62,539 nucleotides of DNA from Saprospirales bacterium (GCA_007695145.1 REEI01000098.1:1-62539); one strand, 5' to 3'; counted from the stretch's first letter, positions 8,391 through 18,303 are shown. Notes: generated by a model from the sequence alone, not told the origin. A program made the numbers and translations.

Positions 8391-8849
8391 CTATACAGGT
8401 CCTGACTTTCTCAACTCTTCTTTCATCTTTTTCATATTCAATACTATCCAGGAATAGGTATCGATGGCCTTTTCCAATTCTCGCTGTGCAGCATCTCCTG
8501 TTGCCCCTCTAATCTCTATTCCCTTTCCAAAGAGTTCAACCAGTCGATTGATAACCAGAATCCTCTCCTCCAAAAGTACCTCTGCAGCCATGATTTTAAA
8601 GCGATAGTAGGTCTTGCGATCTCCAGGCTTTAAACACTTTTCTACAAAACCATTCTCGGCCAACCATTTCAAATTTTGACTGGCTGCCCCTTTGCTAATC
8701 CTTAAGTCCTTGCGAATAGTATCAAAGGAAATTTCAGATTCAGAAGCTGACATCAAATACCCCAATACCATTCCAGCCGTCCTGGCCACCCCAAGTCTAT
8801 CAAAAAACAAACCTATCTCGTGTATATAATTGAGCCTTTGCTCCTCCAT
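8391..8849 (-). CDS. GbsR/MarR-family transcriptional regulator
   Basis: A 152-residue winged-helix protein. N-terminal helix with EIGLFFDRLGVARTAGMVLGYLM, then the DNA-recognition region ISFDTIRKDLRISKGAASQNLKWLAENGFVEK and a wing with GDRKTYYRF, followed by a dimerisation helix region. This order is characteristic of the GbsR subgroup of MarR-like regulators. An upstream GTG (8870) is in frame but overlaps an exact TAnnTTTG -7 box, so ATG 8849 is the likelier start. Its position just upstream of the LolA/FtsX/barrel genes on the same strand suggests it controls them, possibly in response to a membrane-active compound. Confidence 0.82.
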   Translation of the reverse strand: MEEQRLNYIHEIGLFFDRLGVARTAGMVLGYLMSASESEISFDTIRKDLRISKGAASQNLKWLAENGFVEKCLKPGDRKTYYRFKIMAAEVLLEERILVINRLVELFGKGIEIRGATGDAAQRELEKAIDTYSWIVLNMKKMKEELRKSGPV

Positions 8850-8869
8850 TTCATATCGTATTTCACGCA

Positions 8870-8877
8870 CAAAGTTA
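8870..8877 (-). promoter_or_regulatory. -7 promoter box TAACTTTG of the regulator gene
   Basis: Exact TAnnTTTG on the minus strand, 20 bases before ATG 8849. It excludes the GTG at 8870 as the start, since that codon would lie inside the promoter. Confidence 0.55.
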
Positions 8878-9092
8878 AATTAGTTTTTTAAGTTCAGCAA
8901 CAAATGAACCAAATTTTTTAAAGTTTTTCGCATTAGGCACATAAACATTATAGAAAACACCAGATGAATATCTGTTTTAGGTTTTGGGGAAAGCTGTCAA
9001 ACTATATTGTGAGGGCACACAACCGCCAAAATTAAAAGGTCTCTCCAATTTATTTAGCCTAACACGGGACCATTGGACGATCCAAATGTCCT

Positions 9093-9100
9093 TATCTTTG
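9093..9100 (+). promoter_or_regulatory. -7 promoter box TATCTTTG
   Basis: Exact TAnnTTTG match 13 bases before the TTG start of the glycosyltransferase at 9114, implying a very short 5' leader. Confidence 0.5.
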
Positions 9101-9113
9101 TAAAAATATTCCA

Positions 9114-9995
9114 TTGAAGGTTTCAGTACTTATTCCAGTATATAACTTTGCGATAGCTCCGCTGGTGGCCGATCTCCGGGCTCAGGCTGAAGGTTGTAGA
9201 GCAGCGGTAGAAATTATTTTGTTGGAGGACGGTTCGGAGGACTTTGTGGAGGAGAATAGGAAAGCTGCAATTGATTTTGGCTGCACTTATTCATCACAAG
9301 TCAATGCCGGCCGGGCAGTTACTAGAAATCGCCTGGCGAAAATGGCCACTGGGGATTGGCTACTTTTTCTGGACTGCGACAGCAAGATTCCTGCTAATTA
9401 TCTCAACACCTATTTTGAAGTTCTTTCTCCCGGATCGGTATTTTACGGGGGCACTAACTATTTTACCCATCCGCCTGAGGGCCCATATATGCTCCATTGG
9501 AAATTCGGTATGAAAAGGGAAGCACTACCACCAAAGTTAAGAGAAAAAAACCCTTACCTCAGTTTCAAGTCCAATAATTTCATAGTTGAATCAGATCGCT
9601 ATCTCTCCTGTCCAATGGATTCAGAGATTACTAAGTATGGGTATGAGGACCTCTTATGGGCATTGGAACTTAAGAAAAAAAGCACAGCTGTAATTCACAT
9701 TGATAATCCGGTACTTCATCTAGGCCTGAATACTGCTGGGGATTTCATTAAAAAGACAAGTGAATCTATTGAAAATCTTCACTCTCTCATGAAAATGGGA
9801 AAGTTGGATGGCAGTGAAACGCCTCTACTCAGATGGCATCGCAGATTGCGTAAGATGAGTGCAATTCGACTTATTTGGGCTTTAGGTTCTATTTCGGAAA
9901 AAGTTTTAATGAAAAATTTTCACTCAAAAAGGCCATCTCTCTTTTTGTTGGATGTCTACAAGTTATTTTTGTTGGAACGTAGTAAACCAATTTAG
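9114..9995 (+). CDS. Glycosyltransferase family 2
   Basis: A 293-residue GT-A fold glycosyltransferase. It opens with the GT2 strand VSVLIPVYNF, has LLEDGSEDF, the acceptor-side NAGRAVTRNRLAKMATGDWLLFLDCDSKI with a DxD-like DCD for nucleotide-sugar/metal binding, and the GYEDLLWALEL motif that supplies the catalytic-base region. No membrane segments are clear, so it is cytoplasmic or peripheral. The start is TTG 9114, the only initiator that keeps the first beta strand. It is monocistronic and lies convergent to the TonB receptor. It could act in capsule, LPS or exopolysaccharide synthesis; the sugar is not predictable. Confidence 0.85.
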   Translation: MKVSVLIPVYNFAIAPLVADLRAQAEGCRAAVEIILLEDGSEDFVEENRKAAIDFGCTYSSQVNAGRAVTRNRLAKMATGDWLLFLDCDSKIPANYLNTYFEVLSPGSVFYGGTNYFTHPPEGPYMLHWKFGMKREALPPKLREKNPYLSFKSNNFIVESDRYLSCPMDSEITKYGYEDLLWALELKKKSTAVIHIDNPVLHLGLNTAGDFIKKTSESIENLHSLMKMGKLDGSETPLLRWHRRLRKMSAIRLIWALGSISEKVLMKNFHSKRPSLFLLDVYKLFLLERSKPI

Positions 9996-10019
9996 CTCTC
10001 TGGGAAAATTTTGACTTTT

Positions 10020-12470
10020 CTAGAACCCAATTACAATGCCGATTGTTGGCAAGACTGTTCCGCTTCCTGTGTCAATCTCTTTTAACAAGTATCGCTGTTC
10101 ACCCGCCGGGTCATTCGGATTAATTATGGTCCCTGAACCTATGGGTCTGCCATTTTGATCGAGTGGCCTGTCCAAAATTAATTCGGGATTACTCAAACTT
10201 GAGGCCAGCACGTTTTGAATGTCCAAAAAGAGATTCAGCGACCACTTTTCATAAAACCACTGCTTATCTATGCGTATATCAAGGCCATTGATGAAGTCGC
10301 CTCTTAGAGAGTTGATTCTACTAAAATCCGGCAAGCCCCTTCCACGTCTATCCCAATTGAATGTCAAATTTGAATCCTTCGAAAAAGGAGTGCGCGGAAG
10401 TCCTGACTGAAACCGCCATTTAACACCAACTTCCCAATTATTTCCTAGTTGTTTACCCGCTGTCAAACTAATAATGTGTCGCGAGTCCCAGGCGGATGGA
10501 AAAAATCCGTCTCCTGCAGATGGACTGGTAAATTCGCTCACCCCAAGGGTATAGGCAGCGATACCATAAAAGCCTCTTTGGAGACGCTGCTGAAAAAGTA
10601 CCTCCAGTCCATATGTTCTTCCCCTTGTGTCCGGGCTGGCAGGCTCATTTCCAACAACTCCAAAATCTCCTCCAAAATTAGCAAGGGAGACCCGGTCACG
10701 CAGCAATAAAGGATAATTGTCATACCTTTTGAAGTAGCCCTCAATAGTCACTCTTGAGCGTTCTCCGGTTAAGTATTCAAGACCCAGAGTCAAATGATCG
10801 GCTCTTACAAATGTTATCGCATTGTTTTTATTTACCAATTCTCCATTTTCACTAAATCCTAAAACAGTGTAGGGAGGAAGCTGATAATAAATTCCTGCTG
10901 TAAAGTTGACAGAGAGCTCCGGCAGCACAAAATAAGAGGCTGAAACCCGTGGTGAAAAGTGTTCCATGGGATTGGAAAATTTTCGTGAAAATGAGTTGCC
11001 ATCTGCTCTAACACCAATTGATGCAACCAACCTTCCATCCATAAATTCCCGACTCAACTGTCCAAACGCAAAATACTTCACAAAATCAATCTCGCTTGAG
11101 AAATCTACGGTTTCAGGTCCGGCCGAAGTAAATATTCGGTTGAATGTATTATTGTTGTATCGGATGTATTCAACCCCTGCCCCGTAGAGAACTCTATAGC
11201 TGTTTTCTCTAAATGCATGTTCAAATCTGAATTTATTCTCTATTTCCTGGGAGCGATACTTAAGAATAAGCTCTTCCTCATTTTCGGTTTGGTTGTCCCG
11301 ATATTTGGTAGCTTCATTATTGAGCATATTTCTACTGAGCACAAAAATCATACTGCCATTGTCTCTAAAGTGCCGATATACAAGACCATTAGTATAAGTC
11401 CATTGCTCATTAACAGGAAGGTTTTCCAGGAGAAATCTGGTTTCCTCGCTATCATCCGCATCGAGATTCAATTCAAAATTATCGATGGCTCCAATTCCAG
11501 AAAAGTACAGTTCATCTCCGGAGGCAAACCGGTGGGTGATTTTGACCTGAAAATCGTTATAGGTAGGAAGGAATGGAAGCCCCAAAGCACTGAAGAGAAA
11601 CTGCAAATAAGACCTTCTTGCTGAAGCAATGAAAGTGGTATTATCTGAAATAGGTCCCTCAAGTGAGGCTCCAATATCACTGGCTCCCACAGTCATTCTC
11701 CCCCCGATTCTATCACTTCTGCCGTTCACCAGCCTGAAGCCAAATACAGAACTGAGTGCATTCCCTCTGTTTGCCGGAAAAGCTCCCGAGTAAAAGTCAA
11801 CCTCTCGTACAAAGTCAATATTGATGATACTTGCAGGGCCTCCTGTAGCGCCCTGGGTTGCAAAATGATTGATGTTTGGCACCTCAATATCATCTAAATA
11901 AAAGCGATTTTCATTCGGCGCCCCACCTCTAATGATCAAGTCATTTCTAAAAGTTGAGGGCGCAGTAACCCCCGGCAAGGACTGAATAACTCTGGATATG
12001 TCCCGGTTGCCACCTGGATTACGCTTTATTTCAGCTACACCAATATTTCGAAGCGAGAGTGGGCTCTCTTCTGTTCTCCTAAATGGCGACGCCCTAACTA
12101 CTACCTCCTCCAAATCGGTTCTGCTTGGTTCCAGTTCGATTTCCAGTTCCAGAGGTCTATTGGCGGGCACCTCTATCTCAGATAGTATTTTGGTGCGATA
12201 GCCCACAAAAGAAATCCTCAGTTCATGCGTACCCGGCGGAATATTTTTAAGTAAAAACTCCCCGTAGATATCCGTGGTTGTCCCTGCCTCCTCTGAGGTG
12301 AGGAACACATTCGCAAAAGGAATCAACTCTCTGTTTGAAGCATCGAAAACCTTTCCTTTAATGATTCCGGACTGTGCATTGATGCAACTCACTAAAGAAA
12401 TAATGAAAAAAACTGAAAATAGCGCTCGAAAAATAATTTCTGATATTATCTTAGTGTGGTTTTTTACCAT
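10020..12470 (-). CDS. TonB-dependent receptor with CarboxypepD_reg-like domain
   Basis: An 816-residue outer-membrane receptor. Signal peptide to about residue 33, then a carboxypeptidase-regulatory-like beta domain (SGIIKGKVFDASNRELIPFANVFL ... SFVGYRTK, about 35-115), a plug (EEVVVRASPFRRTEESPLS, then SRVIQSLPGVTAP, DLIIRGGAPNENRFYLDDIEVPNINHF) and a long beta-barrel ending in TIGIVIGF with terminal phenylalanine. The substrate is unknown. No SusD-like lipoprotein follows, so it is a stand-alone receptor, more like siderophore or small-peptide uptake than a polysaccharide locus. It is divergent from the next receptor, their starts only about 70 bases apart. Confidence 0.9.
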   Translation of the reverse strand: MVKNHTKIISEIIFRALFSVFFIISLVSCINAQSGIIKGKVFDASNRELIPFANVFLTSEEAGTTTDIYGEFLLKNIPPGTHELRISFVGYRTKILSEIEVPANRPLELEIELEPSRTDLEEVVVRASPFRRTEESPLSLRNIGVAEIKRNPGGNRDISRVIQSLPGVTAPSTFRNDLIIRGGAPNENRFYLDDIEVPNINHFATQGATGGPASIINIDFVREVDFYSGAFPANRGNALSSVFGFRLVNGRSDRIGGRMTVGASDIGASLEGPISDNTTFIASARRSYLQFLFSALGLPFLPTYNDFQVKITHRFASGDELYFSGIGAIDNFELNLDADDSEETRFLLENLPVNEQWTYTNGLVYRHFRDNGSMIFVLSRNMLNNEATKYRDNQTENEEELILKYRSQEIENKFRFEHAFRENSYRVLYGAGVEYIRYNNNTFNRIFTSAGPETVDFSSEIDFVKYFAFGQLSREFMDGRLVASIGVRADGNSFSRKFSNPMEHFSPRVSASYFVLPELSVNFTAGIYYQLPPYTVLGFSENGELVNKNNAITFVRADHLTLGLEYLTGERSRVTIEGYFKRYDNYPLLLRDRVSLANFGGDFGVVGNEPASPDTRGRTYGLEVLFQQRLQRGFYGIAAYTLGVSEFTSPSAGDGFFPSAWDSRHIISLTAGKQLGNNWEVGVKWRFQSGLPRTPFSKDSNLTFNWDRRGRGLPDFSRINSLRGDFINGLDIRIDKQWFYEKWSLNLFLDIQNVLASSLSNPELILDRPLDQNGRPIGSGTIINPNDPAGEQRYLLKEIDTGSGTVLPTIGIVIGF

Positions 12471-12539
12471 AGATTATTGAAAATTGCGATTAGTAACAGG
12501 TACTTAAGCCCCGGAATAGAATTGTCAAATCAGTAACTA

Positions 12540-15362
12540 ATGATTGAAAAAAATGTTTGGAATAGCACATCTATTGTGTATCTAACTTTTTGGTTACTCC
12601 TGGGAGCACAATTGGGTTTTTCTCAGAATACCATCAGGGGAACCATATACAGCGCGACAGATGGCTCCACACTTATTGGGGCCAATGTTGTAATCAAAGG
12701 TACAACAACGGGCATGAATACTGACTGGGACGGCGCCTTTGCTTTTTCTACAGATATGAATCCACCGATCACCCTGCTCATCACTTACATAGGCTATCAA
12801 CCAACAGAGGTTGAAATTTTAGATTTCAGCCCCTTGCGAATATTTCTGGAGGACGATGCTTCACTGATAGAAACCGTTGAGGTGAGAGGAAGTCGTATAC
12901 TTGACCGCCAAAGGGAAGCCCCGCTTACGGTTGAATCACTGGATGCTATTGGCATAAGGCAAACACCCTCTGCTAACTTCTACGAAGGGCTTGGAAGCCT
13001 CAAAGGAGTTGATATGACCACGGCCAGCCTTGGATTCACCATTATTAATACCAGGGGCTTTAACAGTACAAGTCCGGTTCGCTCCCTTCAAATAATCGAT
13101 GGGGTAGACAACCAGGCACCCGGTCTAAATTTTTCACTCGGGAACTTTCTAGGTGCTACTGAGCTTGACTTGCAGCGCGTGGAGGTAATTCACGGAGCAA
13201 GTTCCGCCTATTATGGCCCCAGTGCATTTAATGGGGTAATCAGCATGGAATCAAAAAATCCCTTTTTCAATAAGGGTTTGAGCGCCCTGGTAAAAGCAGG
13301 CGAGCGAAACCTTATTGAAACTGCCATACGCTGGGCAGATGTTGTAAGCAATCGAGCAGGCGAAGACTTTTTTGCCTATAAGTTCAACTTTTCCTATATG
13401 AGCGCAGATGATTGGGTAGCAAATAACTACGATCCGGTATTTGGCTCTCAGATCGATGCAAATAATCCGGGAAGGTTCGACGCAGTAAATATATACGGAG
13501 ATGAATACCGAACCAATATGGACCTCAGTTCAGCACAGCTTTCCAGTCCATTTGCCGGACTCGGTCAGTGGCACAGGAGAGGATACCGCGAAAAGGATTT
13601 AGTGGATTACGACACCCGAAACCTAAAGGCTAATTTTGGTCTTTATTTTAGAACTCAGCCCTCCAGAGGATTGGAATCTCCCGAACTAAAATGGACTTCC
13701 AGCTACAGTACGGGAACTACCGTGTATCAGGGAGACAATCGCTTCAGTTTAAAAAATATTCAGTTTTTCCAGACAGTACTGGACTTCAGCAAAAGAGACC
13801 GCTACTTTGTGAGGGGATATTACACTGTGACCGACGCAGGAGACTCTTATGACCCTTATTTTACTGCTCTGAGATTACAGACTCGGGCCAAGAGTCACCA
13901 AGAGTGGTCGAGAGACTACACCAACTTCTGGATCGGTTCAAATGGACCCCGTCGTTGGATGGTTGAACAGGGATATCCACAATTGCAAATTATACCTGTG
14001 CCCCCCTTCTCATCATTTGATAGAGAGGCTGCCGAACAATGGTTAATTAACAACAGAGATTCATTAAGTGCCTGGCACACTCTGGCTGCTCAGGTGGCAG
14101 ACAAAGCCGGTACGGGTGCCAGTAGCGATTTTTACGAACCCGGAACAGATCGCTTTGATGAGGCATTTAGGGATATCACTACCCGTTTGAACAACGACTC
14201 ACTCAATGGCACCCAATTCTACGATCGCAGTGCCCTTTACCACCTGCATGGAGAATATAGATTTTTACCTAGAGAAGTGGATGAATGGATTGTAGGTGGA
14301 AATGTCCGCTATTATGCACCTAGATCTCGCGGAACCATTTTCGATGACGGTGGGGATAATGAGGCCATTACCAATTTTGAATTTGGTGTTTACACCGGGG
14401 CTACCAAAAAGTTTTTCGAAAATAACTTATCGATTAGTGCTACCCTACGCATGGATAAAAATGAGAACTACGACGCAGTATTTTCTCCGGCGGCATCAAT
14501 AGTATGGCAAACCAGGCCCGGGAGTTTTTTGAGGCTATCCTTTTCATCTGCCTTGCGAAATCCAACCCTCACCGATCAGTATCTTAGATTGGATGTTGGA
14601 CCGGCCATACTTTCTGGTAATTTAAATGGCGTAAAGGACCTTATAACCATTGAGTCCTTTAATGATTATCGCAACACCCTCAACAGAGATTTATTGGAGT
14701 ATTTCGATATCAACCCGGTAAAGCCCGAGCGAGTTAGAACCTTTGAAATAGGGTACCGCACTACCCTATTTGAACAATTGTACGCAGATGTGGGATACTA
14801 TTTCAATATTTACAATGATTTTCTTGGGTACAATATCGGAATAGATGCCACCTTTGATGATCAGACAGGCTTACCTGAAAGATTGAGGGTTTTCAGGTAT
14901 TCTGCTAACTCTATTAATCGGGTCACTACCCAGGGTTTGGCCATCGGATTGAATTATTACCTTATGAATTATTACACGATTTCAGGTAATTACTCCTGGA
15001 ATAAGCTTAACTCAGAAGTGGATGACCCCATTATTCCGGCCTTTAATACTCCTGAGCACAAATTCAATATCGGATTTTCCGGGCGAGCGATCCCCTTAAC
15101 CAGAGATTTCCACCTCGGATTTAGTGTCAATTACAAGTGGATGGAAGGATTCTTGTTTGAAGGATCTCCACAGTTCACAGGTCCAATAGATTCCTATGGG
15201 CTTTTGGACGCACAAGTAAGCATGGACTTCAGAAGATATAACACAAGTCTTAAAGTTGGTGCATCCAATGTCCTAAACAATCAAGTTTTTCACACCTATG
15301 GTGGTCCGAGGATAGGCAGACTTGCCTATATCAGTCTCATTTATGATTTTGTGAAAAATTGA
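12540..15362 (+). CDS. TonB-dependent receptor
   Basis: A 940-residue outer-membrane receptor. Signal peptide (WLLLGAQLGFSQ), a carboxypeptidase-D-like domain (NTIRGTIYSATDGSTLIGANVVIKG ... ITYIGYQPTEVEI, about 30-110), a plug with VEVRGSRILDRQREAPLTVESL, INTRGFNSTSPVRSLQIIDGVDNQAPG and ELDLQRVEVIHGASSAYYGPSAFNG, then the barrel. The last strand is RLAYISLIYDFVKN, which ends after DF rather than in a terminal aromatic. No SusD partner is present. The downstream secreted protein (15503) may be in the same transcription direction only by chance. Ligand unknown. Confidence 0.9.
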   Translation: MIEKNVWNSTSIVYLTFWLLLGAQLGFSQNTIRGTIYSATDGSTLIGANVVIKGTTTGMNTDWDGAFAFSTDMNPPITLLITYIGYQPTEVEILDFSPLRIFLEDDASLIETVEVRGSRILDRQREAPLTVESLDAIGIRQTPSANFYEGLGSLKGVDMTTASLGFTIINTRGFNSTSPVRSLQIIDGVDNQAPGLNFSLGNFLGATELDLQRVEVIHGASSAYYGPSAFNGVISMESKNPFFNKGLSALVKAGERNLIETAIRWADVVSNRAGEDFFAYKFNFSYMSADDWVANNYDPVFGSQIDANNPGRFDAVNIYGDEYRTNMDLSSAQLSSPFAGLGQWHRRGYREKDLVDYDTRNLKANFGLYFRTQPSRGLESPELKWTSSYSTGTTVYQGDNRFSLKNIQFFQTVLDFSKRDRYFVRGYYTVTDAGDSYDPYFTALRLQTRAKSHQEWSRDYTNFWIGSNGPRRWMVEQGYPQLQIIPVPPFSSFDREAAEQWLINNRDSLSAWHTLAAQVADKAGTGASSDFYEPGTDRFDEAFRDITTRLNNDSLNGTQFYDRSALYHLHGEYRFLPREVDEWIVGGNVRYYAPRSRGTIFDDGGDNEAITNFEFGVYTGATKKFFENNLSISATLRMDKNENYDAVFSPAASIVWQTRPGSFLRLSFSSALRNPTLTDQYLRLDVGPAILSGNLNGVKDLITIESFNDYRNTLNRDLLEYFDINPVKPERVRTFEIGYRTTLFEQLYADVGYYFNIYNDFLGYNIGIDATFDDQTGLPERLRVFRYSANSINRVTTQGLAIGLNYYLMNYYTISGNYSWNKLNSEVDDPIIPAFNTPEHKFNIGFSGRAIPLTRDFHLGFSVNYKWMEGFLFEGSPQFTGPIDSYGLLDAQVSMDFRRYNTSLKVGASNVLNNQVFHTYGGPRIGRLAYISLIYDFVKN

Positions 15363-15502
15363 TTCTTAGAGTATTCCAATTACCGTTGTCAAAGATTTAA
15401 ATGCGTATTACCATTTAATCCATAGGATGAAATGTTGTAGTACTGTATAAAAAAGTATGTATATTTAGCATTTCAAAGAATTATTTAATAAAAGATCGTA
15501 TC

Positions 15503-17071
15503 ATGAAAAAAATCTACTTAATTACCATTTGCTTAATCGCGCTTTCTGGCTGGCTTATAGGTCAGGAACGCTACCTTGAACCCATTTTTGATGGATTTAC
15601 AAAAGAAACAGTGGTTTACTCCACGAATATTTCGGTAATCACAGGAGGTCCCGAAACTGTTCAGCTAGAAATGGACATTTATCAGCCGGAAGGAGATGAT
15701 GTTACAGACAGGCCACTTTTTCTGTATTTTCACACCGGAAATTTCTTGCCAAATCCCCTAAATGGTTCAACAGCAGGTACCAGAACAGATTCTGTTCTTA
15801 TGGAAATGGTTTCCCGACTCACCTCTAAGGGCTATGTGGTTGCTGTGCCGGATTATCGAAAGGGTTGGAACCCACTGGGAGATCTCGATGTGCGTATTAG
15901 CACCCTGATCAATGCAGCCTACAGGGGTATTCAAGATGCCAGAACAGCAGTGAGGTTTTTTAGAAAGGACGTGGTGGACCACGGCAATAATTACGGAATA
16001 CATCCCGATAGGATTGCTTACATCGGACAGGGTACCGGAGGCTATATTTCTTTTGGAGCAGCCACACTGGACAATTATGTAGACATCCTCATTCCCAAAT
16101 TTTTTGGGCCTGATGTAACCGGAGACGGGAACCCTGATCCCTATGTGATTCAACCCATTCATGGTGACCCATTTGGAACTTTAGATGCCGCAATTAGCAT
16201 AGCAAATATTGTAACATACGACGATGGCACCCCCATCAATTCGGATGTTAGTCTGTCAGTCAATATGGGAGGTGCGCTTGGGGATACTTCGTGGATGTCT
16301 GAAAACAACCCGCCCATGATTTCATTCCATGTACCCTCCGATCCTTTTGCACCCTATATGGAGGATGTGCTGATTGTACCTACTACCGGAGATCTCATTG
16401 TCGAAGTACAGGGTTCATATCTCGCTCAACAAAAAGCCAATGCCCTTGGGTTGAATAATGTTTTCATTGAGGCTGAATTGGATGATCCCTTTACACAGGC
16501 AGCCAATGCAAATAATGATGGATTGGAAGGACTCTTTCCGCTCATCAGACCCACCTGGACCAATCCACTTAACAATCAACCCGCCTTCGAGGGTTCTCCC
16601 TGGGAATGGTGGGATGTTGATTTCTGGTCTCAGCAGCCTCATCCAAACTGCCCTGACGGCCTCCCCATTACCGTTTGCAACTTTCATGTGATCAGTGGCA
16701 TCAGCAATCCGGATATGAGTCCGGAAAAGGGTAGAACATATGTCGATACAATAATTGGCTATATGATACCCAGAGCTTATATCGCTTTCGGTCTTGGAGA
16801 TCCATCAAGCACGCAGGAAATCAACGCTTCTGAAGTGGGCTTCAAAATGTTCCCCAATCCCGCATCAGGGTCTGTTCACTTTATTGCTGAGCAGAGCTCC
16901 ATAATGAGGGCTGTAGAAATTTACGACATCCAGGGAAGACTTATTTACAACAGAAGCTCTCTGGAAACAATCAGGTTTGAATTAAATAGCTCAAATTTTC
17001 CGTCCGGCATATACATCACCAGGATCATGTTTGATGAAGGAGTGGTGACCGACCGACTTATCATTCAATAA
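15503..17071 (+). CDS. Secreted alpha/beta-hydrolase-like protein with T9SS sorting domain
   Basis: A 522-residue protein with a signal peptide (to about 21), an alpha/beta-hydrolase-like domain (DRPLFLYFHTGNF, then VAVPDYRKGW, GIQDARTAVRFFRKD, DRIAYIGQGTGGYISFGAATLD) and a C-terminal type A sorting domain from about 448 (FKMFPNPASGSVHF ... VEIYDIQGRLIYN ... FPSGIYITRI). The sorting domain means export by the type IX system to the cell surface or medium. At the nucleophile elbow the usual GxSxG reads GQGTG, so the serine position is glycine; either the fold is non-catalytic or uses another residue. A strong terminator follows. Confidence 0.78.
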   Translation: MKKIYLITICLIALSGWLIGQERYLEPIFDGFTKETVVYSTNISVITGGPETVQLEMDIYQPEGDDVTDRPLFLYFHTGNFLPNPLNGSTAGTRTDSVLMEMVSRLTSKGYVVAVPDYRKGWNPLGDLDVRISTLINAAYRGIQDARTAVRFFRKDVVDHGNNYGIHPDRIAYIGQGTGGYISFGAATLDNYVDILIPKFFGPDVTGDGNPDPYVIQPIHGDPFGTLDAAISIANIVTYDDGTPINSDVSLSVNMGGALGDTSWMSENNPPMISFHVPSDPFAPYMEDVLIVPTTGDLIVEVQGSYLAQQKANALGLNNVFIEAELDDPFTQAANANNDGLEGLFPLIRPTWTNPLNNQPAFEGSPWEWWDVDFWSQQPHPNCPDGLPITVCNFHVISGISNPDMSPEKGRTYVDTIIGYMIPRAYIAFGLGDPSSTQEINASEVGFKMFPNPASGSVHFIAEQSSIMRAVEIYDIQGRLIYNRSSLETIRFELNSSNFPSGIYITRIMFDEGVVTDRLIIQ

Positions 17072-17100
17072 TTGTAGCAAGAAACAACCGATATTTAAAC

Positions 17101-17132
17101 AGCCGGGGGGTATTTTGCCTCCCGGCTTTTTT
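17101..17132 (+). terminator. Rho-independent terminator after the T9SS-exported protein
   Basis: AGCCGGGGGG (17101-17110) pairs with CCTCCCGGCT (17118-17127, one G-T pair) over a 7-base loop and runs into six Ts. Strong, and 30 bases after the stop. Confidence 0.85.
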
Positions 17133-17283
17133 GATTATTTTTGAACATTGCGGCCGTTTCCCTTTTTCATAGGTATAGACCGCTTAACCCTGCTGAAATT
17201 TTGGGTAGAAATTGGAGGTTAACGAAACTTTCTCTCCTCTTAAGGTCAAGCAATTAAACACTCATCAATTGAATTTTTAAAAT

Positions 17284-18267
17284 ATGCAGTACAGAAATCT
17301 CGGGAAAACAGGATTGAAAATCAGCAGACTCTCTTTTGGGTCATGGATCACTTTTGCCAATCAAATAGGAAATGATGTAGCAGAACGCCTGATGTCCGTC
17401 GCCTATGATCACGGCGTAAACTTCTTCGACAATGCAGAAATTTATGCCAATGGCAAGGCAGAAGAAGTGATGGGCGACATCCTTGTTAAAAAGAATTGGG
17501 ATCGCTCTTCTTATATTATCTCCAGCAAGGTTTATTTTGGAGACGGTGGAAAAAAGCCCAATCAAAGTGGACTGAGCAGAAAGCACATCCTTGAGGCTTG
17601 CCACAAATCTCTTAAGAGATTTAAGACAGAGTACCTGGATTTATATTTCTGTCATAGGCCCGATAAGGAAACCCCCATTGAGGAGACGGTGCGCACGATG
17701 AATACTCTGATTGAACAAGGGAAAATCCTTTACTGGGGTACTTCTGAATGGTCTGCCCAGGAAATCATGGAAGCACACATGCTTGCAAAAGAGAATAGAC
17801 TGATAGGTCCTGTAATGGAACAACCGCAGTACAATATGTTTTACAGACATAAAGTGGAGGTTGAGTTTAGCCAAATCTACAAAACAGTTGGACTGGGTAC
17901 CACCATCTGGTCCCCTTTGGCCTCAGGATTACTCACTTCTAAATACATTGATGAAATACCGGGTGATACTCGTCTTGGTAGAGAAGAACTCGATTGGTTG
18001 AAAGAGAGGGCCCTTACTGAAGAGAAACTCAATAAAGTCCGCAAACTCAACGAATTGGCCAACGAGCTAAATGTATCCCTTGCGCAATTGTCCATTGCCT
18101 GGTGTGCGAATAATGAGAATGTGAGTACCGTAATACTGGGTGCAAGCAAAGAAGAGCAATTACTGGAAAACCTGCGCTCCCTCAATGCTTTGCCCTTACT
18201 CACAGGGGAAGTCTTAGAGCAGATCGAAAATATTTTGGAAAACAAACCTGCAAAGCCACCCTTTTAA
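17284..18267 (+). CDS. Aldo/keto reductase (voltage-gated K+ channel beta-subunit-like)
   Basis: A 327-residue TIM-barrel NADPH-dependent oxidoreductase. It starts with QYRNLGKTGLKISRLSFGSW and carries the tetrad: D and Y in FFDNAEIYANGKAEEVMG, K in IISSKVYFG, H in DLYFCHRPD. STVILGASKEEQLLENL is the C-terminal cofactor-binding segment. Length and motifs match the Kv-beta/YghZ-like AKR subgroup. Cytosolic; reduces aldehydes or ketones, physiological substrate unknown. It stands alone, convergent to ilvE with 36 bases between the stops. Confidence 0.9.
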   Translation: MQYRNLGKTGLKISRLSFGSWITFANQIGNDVAERLMSVAYDHGVNFFDNAEIYANGKAEEVMGDILVKKNWDRSSYIISSKVYFGDGGKKPNQSGLSRKHILEACHKSLKRFKTEYLDLYFCHRPDKETPIEETVRTMNTLIEQGKILYWGTSEWSAQEIMEAHMLAKENRLIGPVMEQPQYNMFYRHKVEVEFSQIYKTVGLGTTIWSPLASGLLTSKYIDEIPGDTRLGREELDWLKERALTEEKLNKVRKLNELANELNVSLAQLSIAWCANNENVSTVILGASKEEQLLENLRSLNALPLLTGEVLEQIENILENKPAKPPF

Positions 18268-18303
18268 ACGCGGGCTTGAAAGGTGATTCTATAATTAGCC
18301 GGA

